Positions 42,729-51,300 of a stretch of 64,000 nucleotides of DNA are shown here, in pieces. Position 1 is the stretch's first letter. The number at the start of each line of letters is the position of its first letter. The translations under genes were made by a program, and so were the position numbers. The notes under the pieces were generated by a model. That model was not told the origin of the DNA, did not search any database, and saw only the letters and a list, made by a program, of their open reading frames with translations. Source of the DNA: Streptomyces diacarni (GTDB lineage: Bacteria > Actinomycetota > Actinomycetes > Streptomycetales > Streptomycetaceae); NCBI RefSeq assembly GCF_003323715.1, contig NZ_QOIN01000048.1, positions 310,001 through 374,000 on the forward strand, given 5' to 3'.

Positions 42729-43649
42729 TCAGCCGAGCAGCGCCGCGATCGTGAAGAGCACGGGCACCGCCAGTACGGTCGAGACGAGTATGGATTCGCG
42801 GGCCAGCCGCGTGGCGACCCCGTAGCGGCTCGCGTAGGCGAACAGGTTCTGCGCGGAGGGCAGCGCGGCCGTCACGACGACGGTGAACAGCGCCCGGCCC
42901 CCCAGGCCGAATACGAAGGTCCCCAGGGCCCAGGCGACGAGCGGCTGGCCGAGCGATTTGAGCAGCACCGAGAGCACCAGCGGCCCGCGCTCTCCGTCCC
43001 GCCCCGGCAGGGCGCTGCCGTGCAGCGAGATGCCGAAGGCCAGCAGTACGGCGGGCACGGACATCGCGCCGATGAGGTGGAAGGGCTCCATGACCGGTTC
43101 CGGCACCCGCCACCCGGACGCGGCGACGGCGACCCCGGCGAGCGAGCCGACGACGATGGGGTTGCGCAGGGGGCTGGTGAGGCGCCGCGGCAGGCTGTCG
43201 CCGCCGCCCGAGGTGGTGACGTCGAGGACGGTGAGTCCGACGGGTGTCATCACCAGCAGTTGGAAGAGCAGCACGGGGGCGACCAGCGAGGCGTCCCCCA
43301 GCACGTAGGCGGCGACGGGGATGCCGAGGTTGCCCGCGTTGACGTATCCGGAGCACAGCGCGCCGACCGTCGTCGGTGCGGCGGGCCAGCGGCGTGCCGC
43401 GCCGACGAGGGCGTAGCCGCCTGCCATCGCCGCGGCGGACAGCGCGGTGATGGCCAGGGGTGCGGAGGCGAGGACCGTCAGGTCGGCCTGCGAGAGGGTC
43501 TCGAACATCAGCGCGGGGCTGGCGACGTGGAAGGCGAGCTTGGTGAGGACCTCGCGGCCACCGTCGCCGAGGAGGGCGAAGCGGCCCAGGACGTAGCCGG
43601 TGCCGATGACGGCGGCGATGACGGCGAAGCCGGTGAGCACGCCGGACAC
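42729..43649 (-). CDS. AEC-family (auxin efflux carrier-like) transporter
   Basis: 306 aa, about ten membrane helices. Family features: VLGRFALLGDGGREVLTKLA (short first loop), YVNAGNLGIPVAAYVLGD (the conserved N-x-GN-x-G-P turn), RNPIVVGSLAGVAVAASG and LPSAQNLFAYASRYG. AEC proteins export small organic anions such as malate or malonate; the substrate is not predictable. It converges with the DUF2550 gene and stands alone, 95 bp upstream-side of a two-component gene pair on the same strand. Confidence 0.88.
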   Translation of the reverse strand: MSGVLTGFAVIAAVIGTGYVLGRFALLGDGGREVLTKLAFHVASPALMFETLSQADLTVLASAPLAITALSAAAMAGGYALVGAARRWPAAPTTVGALCSGYVNAGNLGIPVAAYVLGDASLVAPVLLFQLLVMTPVGLTVLDVTTSGGGDSLPRRLTSPLRNPIVVGSLAGVAVAASGWRVPEPVMEPFHLIGAMSVPAVLLAFGISLHGSALPGRDGERGPLVLSVLLKSLGQPLVAWALGTFVFGLGGRALFTVVVTAALPSAQNLFAYASRYGVATRLARESILVSTVLAVPVLFTIAALLG

Positions 43650-43743
43650 GGCGGACCTCCCCCTGCACGGATCGGGACTCGCTCAATTGTCCGGATGTCG
43701 TCGAGGGGGCCGACCAGCGGGTCCCCGCCGGTCGGCCGGACCG

Positions 43744-44496
43744 TCACGGGGCGGTGATCCCCACCTCCTGCGCGAGGACCGCCGCCTGCGTCCTGCTGCG
43801 CAGCTCCAGCTTGGCCAGCAGCCTGCTGACGTGGGTCTTGACGGTGGCCTCCGCCATGGCGAGGCGGTCGGCGATCTCGACGTTGGAGAGGCCTTCGCCG
43901 AGGCAGCCGAGGACCTCGCGCTCGCGGCGGGTCAGTCCGCTCAGGCCGGGCGGAGGCTCCTGCGCGGCGCGTGCGGCCCGCGACGGTGCGCTCGCGAACT
44001 CGGCGATCAGCCTGCGGGTCACGGCGGGGGCGATCATGCCGTCGCCGCGGGCGACGGTGCGGACGGCCTCGACGAGTGCGGCGGCCTCGCTGTCCTTGAG
44101 CAGGAATCCGGCCGCGCCCGCGCGCAGCGCCCCGAAGACGTAGCTGTCGTGGTCGAAGGTGGTCAGCACCAGCACGTCCCCGACCCCGGCCTCGACGATG
44201 CGGCGGGTGGCGCTCACCCCGTCGAGCCGCGGCATCTGGATGTCCATCAGCACGACATCGGGCTCCAGCGTGTGCGCGAGCCTCACCGCCTCCTCGCCGT
44301 CGCCGGCCTCCCCGACGACGTCGATGCCGGGGGCGTGCCGGAGGATGAGGACGATGCCGGCGCGTACGGCCTGCTGGTCCTCGGCGACGAGGACGCGGAG
44401 GCGCGGGGCAGCGCCTGCCGCCTCCCGCGGCCGGTCCCCGCCGTGCTCCGCCGGTGCGGACCGGTCCGCCCCGTTCCCGGCGCCGGGCTGCGTCAT
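43744..44496 (-). CDS. NarL/LuxR-family response regulator
   Basis: ATG 44496 overlaps the kinase stop by 4 bp, giving 250 aa. A 35-residue disordered leader precedes the receiver domain: LRVLVAEDQQAVRAGIVLIL, phospho-Asp in DVVLMDIQMPRLDGVSA, TTFD, and Lys in GFLLKDSEAA. The C-terminal LuxR HTH reads LTRREREVLGCLGEGLSNVE and AMAEATVKTHVSRLLAKLEL. It is encoded after its kinase, so the two form a complete phosphorelay. Target genes are unknown; the flanking AEC transporter is a candidate by position only. Confidence 0.93.
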   Translation of the reverse strand: MTQPGAGNGADRSAPAEHGGDRPREAAGAAPRLRVLVAEDQQAVRAGIVLILRHAPGIDVVGEAGDGEEAVRLAHTLEPDVVLMDIQMPRLDGVSATRRIVEAGVGDVLVLTTFDHDSYVFGALRAGAAGFLLKDSEAAALVEAVRTVARGDGMIAPAVTRRLIAEFASAPSRAARAAQEPPPGLSGLTRREREVLGCLGEGLSNVEIADRLAMAEATVKTHVSRLLAKLELRSRTQAAVLAQEVGITAP

Positions 44497-45821
44497 TCTT
44501 CCGTCTCCCTGCGCTCGTTGCGGCGGTTTCCGCGTGCGGTCCCCGGCGCGCGGTCCGTCTTGTCCTGTGCGGGCAGCACGGCGTGGACGTCCCAGACGTG
44601 CCGGCCCCCGGGCGCCGTGCAAGGGCCCGCGGTCAGGGTGCCGTTCAGCAGCTCGACGCGCTCCCGCATGCCGGTCAGACCCGCCCCGGCACCCGGAGCG
44701 CGCGGGGGACCGCCGGGCTCTTCCCGGTCCGCCAGCGGGCTGGTGACGCGCAGGCACAGCCCGACGTGCGAACCGTCGTCGCGGTGCGGTGCGACGGCGA
44801 CGGTGACCTCGCCGGGCGCTGCGTGCTTGAGCGCGTTGGTGACCGCCTCCTGGACGACCCGGTAGGCGGCCAGCTCCACGGGTGTCGGCAGCGGCGGGTC
44901 GCCCGGCGCGCGCCGGTCGGTGAGGACGAAGGTGCGGTCGTCGCCCGCCCTCGCACGGGCCCGCTCCAGCAGGGCGTCGAGGCCGTCGAGAGACGGCGTC
45001 GCGGTGGGCTCGTCGGCGCCGGTCGCGTTGCGCAGCAGGCCGATGAGGCGGCGCATCTCCGCCAGGCCCTGCACACTGTTCTCGCGGATGACGCCCAGCG
45101 CCTCACGGTTGGCGTCCTGGCTGCTCGGGCCGCTCTCGCCGGCGGTGAGGGAGAGCGCGGCCGTGGAGTGGATGGCGATGGCCGACAGGTGGTTGGCGAC
45201 GACGTCGTGCAGTTCGCGTGCCATGCGCGTCCGCTCGGCGTTGATGGCCTGCTTGCGGTCCAACTCGGCGAGCAGCGCCGTCTGCTCGGCCCGCTGCCGC
45301 TCGGCCGCCGCCTTGTCCCGGTGGTTGCGGATCATCTCGCCCGAGGTCGTGGGCACCAGCAGGATGCCCGCGCAGGCGGCGACGAGCAGCAGCATCTCCG
45401 CACGGTGGAAGGCGAGCAGCAGCCAGGCGGAGAAGAGCACGGTGACGGCCACCGAGCCGCGCAGCACCGCGCGGGAGAAGCGGGCCGAACCGTAGAGCAC
45501 CCCGGCGTAGAGCAGGTCCGTGAACAGCACGAGGGTGGCCAGCAGCGAGCCCGTCAACAGGTCGGCCACCTGCGCGGGCAGTCCGACGAGCAGCGCATAG
45601 GGCTGTGCGGTGCGGCGCACCAGTGCGGCCAGGCACATCACGGCGAGCGGCACCAGCACCAGCCAGCGGGGGCCGCGCGCCACGATCGGGTCACTGGCCA
45701 GACCGAGGACCCACAGCAGCAGGCCGCCGACGGCACCGCAGACCGCGATGAGCACGTCGTCGCGGTGGGGACGCCACGGGCGCGGCGCGCGGGTCGGCGC
45801 GGTGGCCGCGGCGGTGGTCAT
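44493..45821 (-). CDS. Sensor histidine kinase (HisKA_3 family)
   Basis: 442 aa from ATG 45821. Four to six membrane helices without a large extracellular loop (DDVLIAVCGAVGGLLLWVLG, LVLVPLAVMCLAALV, AMLLLVAACAGILLV-like segments), so it probably senses within or at the membrane. The dimerisation/phosphoacceptor helix is RTRMARELHDVVANHLSAIA with the His in ELHD. The HATPase domain has VVQEAVTNALKHAAPGEVTV (N box) and GAGLTGMRERVELLNG (G box). A long basic/acidic C-terminal tail follows. It phosphorylates the regulator encoded immediately downstream. Confidence 0.93.
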   Translation of the reverse strand: MTTAAATAPTRAPRPWRPHRDDVLIAVCGAVGGLLLWVLGLASDPIVARGPRWLVLVPLAVMCLAALVRRTAQPYALLVGLPAQVADLLTGSLLATLVLFTDLLYAGVLYGSARFSRAVLRGSVAVTVLFSAWLLLAFHRAEMLLLVAACAGILLVPTTSGEMIRNHRDKAAAERQRAEQTALLAELDRKQAINAERTRMARELHDVVANHLSAIAIHSTAALSLTAGESGPSSQDANREALGVIRENSVQGLAEMRRLIGLLRNATGADEPTATPSLDGLDALLERARARAGDDRTFVLTDRRAPGDPPLPTPVELAAYRVVQEAVTNALKHAAPGEVTVAVAPHRDDGSHVGLCLRVTSPLADREEPGGPPRAPGAGAGLTGMRERVELLNGTLTAGPCTAPGGRHVWDVHAVLPAQDKTDRAPGTARGNRRNERRETEE

Positions 45822-45876
45822 GGCCCCATTGTCCCGTGAGCGCCCCGTGTCAGGGCCTCCTCCGCCGGGCCGAGTG

Positions 45877-45922
45877 CCGGCCGGGTGCGACTGCATCTTT
45901 CGATGCAGTCGCACCCGGCCGG
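45877..45922. repeat. Perfect 21-bp inverted repeat in a divergent intergenic region
   Basis: CCGGCCGGGTGCGACTGCATC (45877-45897, 21 bp) is followed by TTTC and its exact complement (45902-45922). The flanking genes run away from it (kinase start at 45821 on the minus strand, next gene at 46014 on the plus strand), so it is not in a terminator position. It may be an operator, a transcript-end insulator or a mobile-repeat remnant. Confidence 0.85.
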
Positions 45923-46013
45923 AATCGTCACGCCCGACGACGCCGCGCCGCCACCGCGTGGGCCACCGTGGTGGAGCACGTCCGCGCCGTGACAGCCGAC
46001 TGGAGGACCCACC

Positions 46014-46574
46014 GTGATCGTGACGCTGATCGTCGTGAGCGAAGTCGGCTTCTGGGTGCTGCTGGCAGCCGGCCTCGCGCTGCGCTACCTGGCCAGGATG
46101 GAGAAGACGGGCGCCGCGGTGCTGCTGTGCGAGCCGCTGCTGGAGGTCGTGCTGCTGGTCGTCACCGCGATCGACCTGAAGAACGGCGCGGAGCCCGACT
46201 GGAAGCACGGGCTGGCCGCCGTCTACATCGGCTTCACCGCGACCCACGGTCACTACCTGGTGAAGTGGGCCGACGGCCATGCCGCGCACCGGCTCGGCCG
46301 CGGGCCGCGCCCGGTGAAGCCGCCCCGGTACGGGACGCCGCGGGCCGTGCACGAGTGGAAGATGGCCGCGCGCGGTGTCGGTGCGGCGGCCATCGCCGCG
46401 GCACTCCTCCAGCTGGCGGTCTGGTACGTCGGCGGGGGCGAGCAGGCCGACCCCCTGCACGCGTGGCAGGCCCGCATGGGGCTGGTGGCGGGGATCAGCC
46501 TGGTCATCGGGGCGAGCTACACGGTGTGGCCCAAGCGGGCTCCCGAGCGCGTCACGGACGGCGCGTCACACTGA
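46014..46574 (+). CDS. Integral membrane protein (YmcC-like), function unknown
   Basis: 186 aa from GTG 46014. Helices: VTLIVVSEVGFWVLLAAGLA, AAVLLCEPLLEVVLLVVTAI, HGLAAVYIGFTATHGHYLVK, GVGAAAIAAALLQLAVWYVG, MGLVAGISLVIGASYTVWP. The conserved-looking ID-L-NGAEPDWKHGLAAVYIGF segment resembles YmcC-type proteins. No function is known. It stands alone after the inverted repeat and converges with the next gene. Confidence 0.72.
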   Translation: MIVTLIVVSEVGFWVLLAAGLALRYLARMEKTGAAVLLCEPLLEVVLLVVTAIDLKNGAEPDWKHGLAAVYIGFTATHGHYLVKWADGHAAHRLGRGPRPVKPPRYGTPRAVHEWKMAARGVGAAAIAAALLQLAVWYVGGGEQADPLHAWQARMGLVAGISLVIGASYTVWPKRAPERVTDGASH

Positions 46575-46626
46575 GGGCCTCGCGCCGCCGCGTCGAGGGG
46601 GCGCGGCGGCGGGCCCGACGGCGGGT

Positions 46627-47472
46627 TCAGGCGCCGGGATCGCGGCCCGGTGCCTCCTTGGAGTCCGGCTTCTTCAGGGCCGCGAGGGTGGCACGCGTAT
46701 CCGTCTTCATCCAGCCGAGCACGGTCTGCTCGGGCGGCGGCTCGAAGTCGTCGTCGGGGCTCCCGCCGAACCAGCTCCAGCTCATCTCGTACGTCATCCA
46801 GCCGGCGCGTACCTCGAGTTTCAGGCTGCCCAGACTGTTGGCGCGCTGCTCCTTGATGAGGTAGGCCTCGTCGCCGATCCCCTTCACGGGGGTCACCTTG
46901 TACTGGTAGGTCTCCGACTTCCGGTCCAGCCACGTGCGCTGCTCGGAGGCGAACTCCTTGGAGGGGTCCGCCTTCTTGTGCCATTCGATGTGCGTGGTCA
47001 CGTACGTGGTCGGCGGTGTCCGCGAGGTCTCGCCGCGTTCGGTCATGGTGCGGCTGCAACTGCTCACGTCGAGCCCCTTCCGCTGCGAGGAGTACCCGTC
47101 GGGGTCGTCCGTCGCGGACGTGCTGAGCTCGTACTCCGCGACGAACGACTTCAGTTCGGCCGTCGCGCACATGTCGTGGTGGAAGAGGTGGCCCCGGTAG
47201 TCCGGCGTCGCTTCGTCGCCCTTGTCGAGCGCGCCGGTGGCCATGAGCGTCGCGGCCCAGGTGGCGGACGCGATCACCACGCCGCCCAGCGCCCACAGCC
47301 AGCGCGGTGCGCCGCGGCGCGGCGGCGTCCCCGGCGGTGGCCCGGGTGGTCCGGGCGGCCCGGCGGGTGGAGTGTGCGGCTGCGCGTACGGGTTGAACTG
47401 GTACGCGGGCATCGCGGTGGAGGTGGGTTGCTGTGAGTACGGCTGCTGCGGCTGCGCCCCCGGTATGGCCAT
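46627..47472 (-). CDS. Membrane-anchored hypothetical protein with Pro/Gln-rich N-terminus
   Basis: 281 aa from ATG 47472. The N-terminal 50 residues are Gln/Pro/Gly-rich (QPQQPYSQQPTSTAMPAYQF, PPGPPGPPPGTPPRRG) and probably cytoplasmic. One membrane helix follows (WLWALGGVVIASATWAATLM). The roughly 200-residue extracellular part has two Cys (MCATAEL, VSSCSRTM) likely forming a disulphide, and a Trp-rich end (WMTYEMSWSWFGGS). This is a common architecture of Streptomyces surface proteins. No family recognised. Confidence 0.75.
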   Translation of the reverse strand: MAIPGAQPQQPYSQQPTSTAMPAYQFNPYAQPHTPPAGPPGPPGPPPGTPPRRGAPRWLWALGGVVIASATWAATLMATGALDKGDEATPDYRGHLFHHDMCATAELKSFVAEYELSTSATDDPDGYSSQRKGLDVSSCSRTMTERGETSRTPPTTYVTTHIEWHKKADPSKEFASEQRTWLDRKSETYQYKVTPVKGIGDEAYLIKEQRANSLGSLKLEVRAGWMTYEMSWSWFGGSPDDDFEPPPEQTVLGWMKTDTRATLAALKKPDSKEAPGRDPGA

Positions 47473-47481
47473 GCGCGCACG

Positions 47482-48129
47482 TTACTCGGTGCCGTCGCCC
47501 TGCGAACCGGTGGCCTGGGGCAGGCGGGAGGCGAACGCGTCGAGCGCGGCGAGCGTGCCGGCGGAGTCGGTGTGCAGATGTACGTCCATCCCCAGCGCCC
47601 GCGCCGCCTCGACGTTGCGGGCCACGTCGTCGACGAACAGTGCCTTCGAGGCCTCGGCGCCCAGCAGGTCCAGGGTGTGCGTGTAGATGCGCGGATCCGG
47701 TTTGGCGTACCCCACCTCGCAGGAGAGCACGGCCACTTCCGCGGCCGGCAGCACCGCGCCGAGGTGGGGGCGGGCGTCGGGCCAGGCGTTGCTGATGAAC
47801 GCGGTGGCTGCCCTGCCACGCAGCGCCGCCACCGCGTCGAGCAGCGCCCGGTCGTACACGGGGTCGGCCGCCAGGTCGGCTCGCAGCTCGGTGACGGCCT
47901 CCGCGTCCAGGTCCAGACGGTCGCGCACCACGGACCACCACTGGGGCCCGTCCATCCGGCCGACGAGCACTTCCGTGTCGTTGCCCGCGTAGACGGAGGT
48001 CACGAAGTCCTCTTCACAGATGTCCAGCCGCACCGCCCACTTGGCGGCGGCGGCAGGGAGTTTGTCCTCGACCACCACGCCGCCCAGGTCCATCAGCAGC
48101 GCGGGCCGGCCGCCCGCTGCGGGGCTCAC
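47482..48129 (-). CDS. HAD-superfamily hydrolase (phosphatase-like)
   Basis: 215 aa from GTG 48129, overlapping the adenosyltransferase stop by 4 bp. HAD motif I ALLMDLGGVVVED (nucleophile Asp; the DLGGV form is typical of YihX-like subfamily IA phosphatases), motif II TAFISNAW (Ser), motif III Lys in GYAKPDPRIY, motif IV LFVDDVARNVEAA. All catalytic residues are present. The substrate is unknown; family members act on sugar phosphates or nucleotides. Co-transcribed with the cobalamin adenosyltransferase gene. Confidence 0.88.
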   Translation of the reverse strand: MSPAAGGRPALLMDLGGVVVEDKLPAAAAKWAVRLDICEEDFVTSVYAGNDTEVLVGRMDGPQWWSVVRDRLDLDAEAVTELRADLAADPVYDRALLDAVAALRGRAATAFISNAWPDARPHLGAVLPAAEVAVLSCEVGYAKPDPRIYTHTLDLLGAEASKALFVDDVARNVEAARALGMDVHLHTDSAGTLAALDAFASRLPQATGSQGDGTE

Positions 48130-48698
48130 CGCTCGCCCCCCGGCACCCACAGCACGTCGCCGACGGACTTGTTGGCCGTACGGGCGAGGATGAACAGCAG
48201 GTCGGAGAGGCGGTTGAGGTAGGTCGCGGTGAGCGGGTTCATCGTCTCGCCGTGTTCTTCCATGGCGGCCCAGGTGGAGCGCTCGGCGCGGCGGACGACG
48301 GTGCACGCTTGGTGCAGCAGCGCGGCGCCCGCCGTACCGCCCGGGAGGATGAAGGAGCGCAGCTTCTCCAGGTCCTCCAGGAACCGGTCGCAGTCGGCCT
48401 CCAGCTTGTCGATGTAGGCCTGTTCCACGCGCAGCGGCGGGAACTCGGGGTTGTCCACGACGGGGGTGGACAGGTCGGCGCCCACGTCGAACAGGTCGTT
48501 CTGGACGCGCAGCAAGGCGGTGCGGACCTCCTCGTCGAGGCCGCCGAGGGCCAGCGCGGTCCCGAGCGCGGCGTTCGCCTCGTTGGCGTCCGCGTACGCC
48601 GCGATGCGGGTGTCGGTCTTGGCCGTACGGCTCATGTCGCCGAGCGCCGTCGTGCCCTTGTCGCCGGTACGGGTGTAGATCCGCGTCAGGTTCACCAT
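48126..48698 (-). CDS. PduO-type ATP:cob(I)alamin adenosyltransferase
   Basis: 190 aa from ATG 48698. Conserved ATP-binding N-terminus TRIYTRTGDKGTTALGDMSR, then DELN-like DANEANAALG, LLRVQNDLFDVGADLSTP, FILPGGTAGAALLHQACTVV-RRAER and the C-terminal YLNRLSDLLFILAR. Converts cob(I)alamin to adenosylcobalamin, the coenzyme of methylmalonyl-CoA mutase and related enzymes. No cobalamin riboswitch is visible upstream; only a hairpin belonging to the neighbouring operon lies there. Confidence 0.93.
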   Translation of the reverse strand: MVNLTRIYTRTGDKGTTALGDMSRTAKTDTRIAAYADANEANAALGTALALGGLDEEVRTALLRVQNDLFDVGADLSTPVVDNPEFPPLRVEQAYIDKLEADCDRFLEDLEKLRSFILPGGTAGAALLHQACTVVRRAERSTWAAMEEHGETMNPLTATYLNRLSDLLFILARTANKSVGDVLWVPGGER

Positions 48699-48737
48699 GC
48701 TGCGAGCGTAGCCCGCGTACCCGCACGTGGGAGGGTG

Positions 48738-48797
48738 CCCTCCGGCCTGTCGCCCGCAGCCGCGAGGAAGCGCGGCGGCGGTCGACAGGCCGGAGGG
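48738..48797. terminator. Stem-loop between the adenosyltransferase gene and the ABC permease gene
   Basis: CCCTCCGGCCTGTCG (48738-48752) pairs with CGACAGGCCGGAGGG (48783-48797), a 15-bp stem. It sits 11 bp beyond the permease stop on the minus strand and so most likely terminates the ABC operon before the next minus-strand gene. Confidence 0.78.
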
Positions 48798-48808
48798 GGG
48801 AGGGGCGG

Positions 48809-49561
48809 CTACGCTCCGGCTTTCCTGAAGACCCGGGTGCCCAGGCCCAGCGAGGCGGCGGCGAGGGCGAGGGCGACCAGGGCGCCGAGGGCGAGCGTTC
48901 CCCCGTAGTGCCCCATGAAGGCGTCGCGCACGGCGTCGACGACGTACCGGAACGGTACGAAGTGCGACACCGCGTCCAGCCAGTCGGGCGCCAGCGCCAT
49001 CGGCAGCAGGATGCCCGAGAGCAGTACGGCCGGCAGGTTGAGCGAGTTGATGACCGGCGCGAACTCCTGGGGGGAGGTGACCCGCATGGCCAGCGCGTAC
49101 GACAGGGAGGCGAGTGAGGCGGCCAGGACGCCGACGAGGACGAAGCCGATCGCCACCCCCGCCACCGGGGAGCGCAGTCCGAAGGCGACGCCCACCAGCA
49201 CGAGCAGGAGCGACTGGGCGAACAGCTGGAGCACGTCGCGCACCAGGCGCCCCAGCAGCAGGGCGAGCCTGCTGACGGGGGTGACGCGCAGCCGTTCCAC
49301 CACGCCGTGCTGTTTCTCGATCAGGAGGGTGAACCCGGCGAACGCCGAGGAGAACAGCCCGAGCTGGACGAGGAGTCCCGGCACCAGTGTCTGCCAGGAG
49401 TCGCCGGCGCCGCCCAGGTCGATGTCGCGCAGCAGGGGGCCGAAGAAGACCAGGAACAGCAGCGGTTGGAGGAGTCCGAACAGCACGCCAAGGCGGGAGG
49501 CCAGGGTCTGCCGGACGTAGCGTCCGGCGATGATGCCGGTGTCGGTGAGCAGGTGGGACAT
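48809..49561 (-). CDS. ABC-2 type permease (drug/lipid exporter)
   Basis: 250 aa from ATG 49561. Six helices with the ABC-2 signature order: GRYVRQTLASRLGVLFGLLQ (coupling helix), LFLVFFGPLL, a central EKQHGVVERLRVTPVSRLAL, and LPAVLLSGILLPMALAPDWL followed by FRYVVDAVRDAFMG. It pairs with the ATPase gene 64 bp upstream and is controlled by the divergent TetR gene. DrrB-like; the substrate is unknown. Confidence 0.92.
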   Translation of the reverse strand: MSHLLTDTGIIAGRYVRQTLASRLGVLFGLLQPLLFLVFFGPLLRDIDLGGAGDSWQTLVPGLLVQLGLFSSAFAGFTLLIEKQHGVVERLRVTPVSRLALLLGRLVRDVLQLFAQSLLLVLVGVAFGLRSPVAGVAIGFVLVGVLAASLASLSYALAMRVTSPQEFAPVINSLNLPAVLLSGILLPMALAPDWLDAVSHFVPFRYVVDAVRDAFMGHYGGTLALGALVALALAAASLGLGTRVFRKAGA

Positions 49562-49625
49562 GGGGTGTCTGTTCCTTCGGGGAGGGGCGTCTGCCGGAGG
49601 GGGTTCCTTCGGGCCGGGGGCGGGG

Positions 49626-50414
49626 TCACACGGCCACGGGTGCGCGCTCGGTCTCGCGCTTGGCCTCGCGTCCGGTCAGGGCGAGGAAGGCGTCCTGGAG
49701 GCCGGCTCGGGCCGAGCCGCCGTACTCCTCCTTGAGCTGGGCTGAGGTGCCCTGCGCGGCGACGCGGCCGTCGTCCACGACCACCAGCCGGTCGGCGAGT
49801 GCGTCGGCCTCGTCCAGGTAGTGCGTGGTCAGGAAGACGGTCATCCCGCGCTGTTCCCTCAGGCGCCGCACGAGCTGCCACAGGTCGGCGCGGCTGCCGG
49901 GATCGAGGCCGGTCGTCGGCTCGTCGAGGAAGAGCAGGCTGGGCTCGTGGGTGAGCGCCATGGCGATGTCCAGGCGCCGCCGCTGGCCGCCGGAGAGCGC
50001 ACGGCAGGGCCTCTCCAGCAGGTCGGTCAGGTCCAGGTCCTGTGCCAACTCCTCCGTGCGGCGGGCGGCTTCCGGCTTGGTGAGGCGGTAGAGGCGGGCC
50101 TGGGTGGTGAGCTCTTCGCGGACGCTGACGACGGGGTCGACGCCGCCGGCCTGTGCGACGTACCCGATGCGTTTCCGCACGCCCCGCGGGTCGGCGATCA
50201 GGTCGTGGCCCGCGACGGTCGCGGCGCCCGAGGTGGGCGCGAGCAGCGTGGTCAGCATGCGGAGCGTGGTGGTCTTGCCCGCGCCGTTCGGGCCGAGGAA
50301 GCCGAGGATCTCGCCTTGTTCGACGGTCAGGTCGATGCCGCGCACGGCTTCGACGGTGCGGTTTTTGGTGTGGAAGGTCCGGGTCAGTCCGGCGGTGCGG
50401 ATGGCTGCTGGCAT
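49626..50414 (-). CDS. ABC transporter ATP-binding protein (DrrA-like)
   Basis: 262 aa from ATG 50414 (GTG 50420 in frame adds two residues; no strong RBS for either, so a leaderless or weakly translated start is possible). Walker A FLGPNGAGKTTTLRML, Q-loop YVAQAGGVD, signature ALSGGQRRRLDIAMAL, Walker B SLLFLDEPTTGLDPGS, switch His in TTHYLDEADAL. Powers the ABC-2 permease encoded downstream. Divergently transcribed from a TetR regulator, a standard efflux layout. Confidence 0.94.
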   Translation of the reverse strand: MPAAIRTAGLTRTFHTKNRTVEAVRGIDLTVEQGEILGFLGPNGAGKTTTLRMLTTLLAPTSGAATVAGHDLIADPRGVRKRIGYVAQAGGVDPVVSVREELTTQARLYRLTKPEAARRTEELAQDLDLTDLLERPCRALSGGQRRRLDIAMALTHEPSLLFLDEPTTGLDPGSRADLWQLVRRLREQRGMTVFLTTHYLDEADALADRLVVVDDGRVAAQGTSAQLKEEYGGSARAGLQDAFLALTGREAKRETERAPVAV

Positions 50415-50495
50415 GCCCACAGAAAAACAGAGTCACTTAAATTTTGCAACGCCTCCAAAAATTAACCGACCCCACTGAGGCGGTACGATGAGGCC
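50415..50495. promoter_or_regulatory. Divergent ABC/tetR promoter region with AT-rich imperfect palindrome
   Basis: The 80-bp region contains an unusually AT-rich imperfect palindrome (AAATTTTGCAACGCCTCC, then AAAAATT, about 50438-50463). It also contains a plus-strand promoter: TTAACC (50462-50467), 16 bp, TACGAT (50484-50489). The -10 ends 6 bp before the tetR ATG, so the transcript should begin at the start codon. The palindrome overlaps the -35 region and is the probable TetR operator. Confidence 0.6.
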
Positions 50496-51206
50496 ATGGC
50501 CAGCACTGCACCGAACGCCGGCGCCGCGTCCGCGTCAGGCGCTCCACCGGACGCCGGCACGGCACCGAAAGAGGGCCGCAGAGAGCGGAAGAAGCGGGAG
50601 ACCCGGACGCGGATCTCCGACATCGCCACGGGCCTGTTCCTGGCGCGCGGCTTCGACGCGGTGACCATCGCCGAGATCGCCGAGGCCGCCGACGTCTCGG
50701 TCAACACGGTCTACAACTACTTCCCCGCCAAGGAGGACCTCTTCTTCGACCGCGAGGAGGAGATGGTGGAGCGCACCTCCGCGCTGGTACGGGACCGCGC
50801 CCCGGGCCAGTCCGCCGCCGCTGCGGTGCTGGGAAGGCTGCGCGAGGACATCGCCGAGCGGAACCTGTACGCGGGCATCAAGGAGGGCTTCGGCGACTTC
50901 ATGAGCGTCGTGCGGGAGTCGCCCGCGCTGGTCGCGCGCCTGATGGTGCTGCACCACCGCACCGCCGACCGGCTGCGGCAGACGCTGGTGGAGGAGACCG
51001 GCGCGGACCCCGGGGACCCGATGCCCGAACTCGTCGCCTACGAACTGGTGAACCTGATCGACCTCGTGACCCGGCGTGCCACGGTCAGCGTCGCCGACGG
51101 CGTCTCACCCGAACAGACCGCCCGGGAAGCGCTCGCCAGGCTGGACGCCCACGCGTTCCTGGTCACCGGCGCACTGCTCAACTACGCGACGAAGCCCGCC
51201 CGCTGA
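50496..51206 (+). CDS. TetR-family repressor
   Basis: 236 aa from ATG 50496, probably on a leaderless mRNA. A 30-residue Ala/Gly-rich extension precedes the HTH: RETRTRISDIATGLFLARGF, then TIAEIAEAADVSVNTVYNYF and AKEDLFFDREEEMV. The C-terminal ligand domain is helical (YAGIKEGFGDFMSVVRESPA). It most likely represses the divergent ABC exporter and responds to its substrate. Confidence 0.92.
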   Translation: MASTAPNAGAASASGAPPDAGTAPKEGRRERKKRETRTRISDIATGLFLARGFDAVTIAEIAEAADVSVNTVYNYFPAKEDLFFDREEEMVERTSALVRDRAPGQSAAAAVLGRLREDIAERNLYAGIKEGFGDFMSVVRESPALVARLMVLHHRTADRLRQTLVEETGADPGDPMPELVAYELVNLIDLVTRRATVSVADGVSPEQTAREALARLDAHAFLVTGALLNYATKPAR

Positions 51207-51300
51207 GCCCCGCCCCCGCTCAGCGGTCCCGCGGTGTGATGTCCGCCATGTGAGACGTGATGCGTGTCTCTATCCGGCCCACCGCACCCGAAGAAGCGCT

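Noticed and set aside
46014..46030. The 45877-45922 hairpin as the terminator of an upstream plus-strand gene
   Set aside because: No plus-strand gene lies upstream within range; the preceding genes are on the minus strand and start on its left side.
48699..48737. Cobalamin riboswitch upstream of the adenosyltransferase gene
   Set aside because: Only about 40 bp separate the start codon from the neighbouring operon's hairpin; no B12-box-like sequence or room for the fold.
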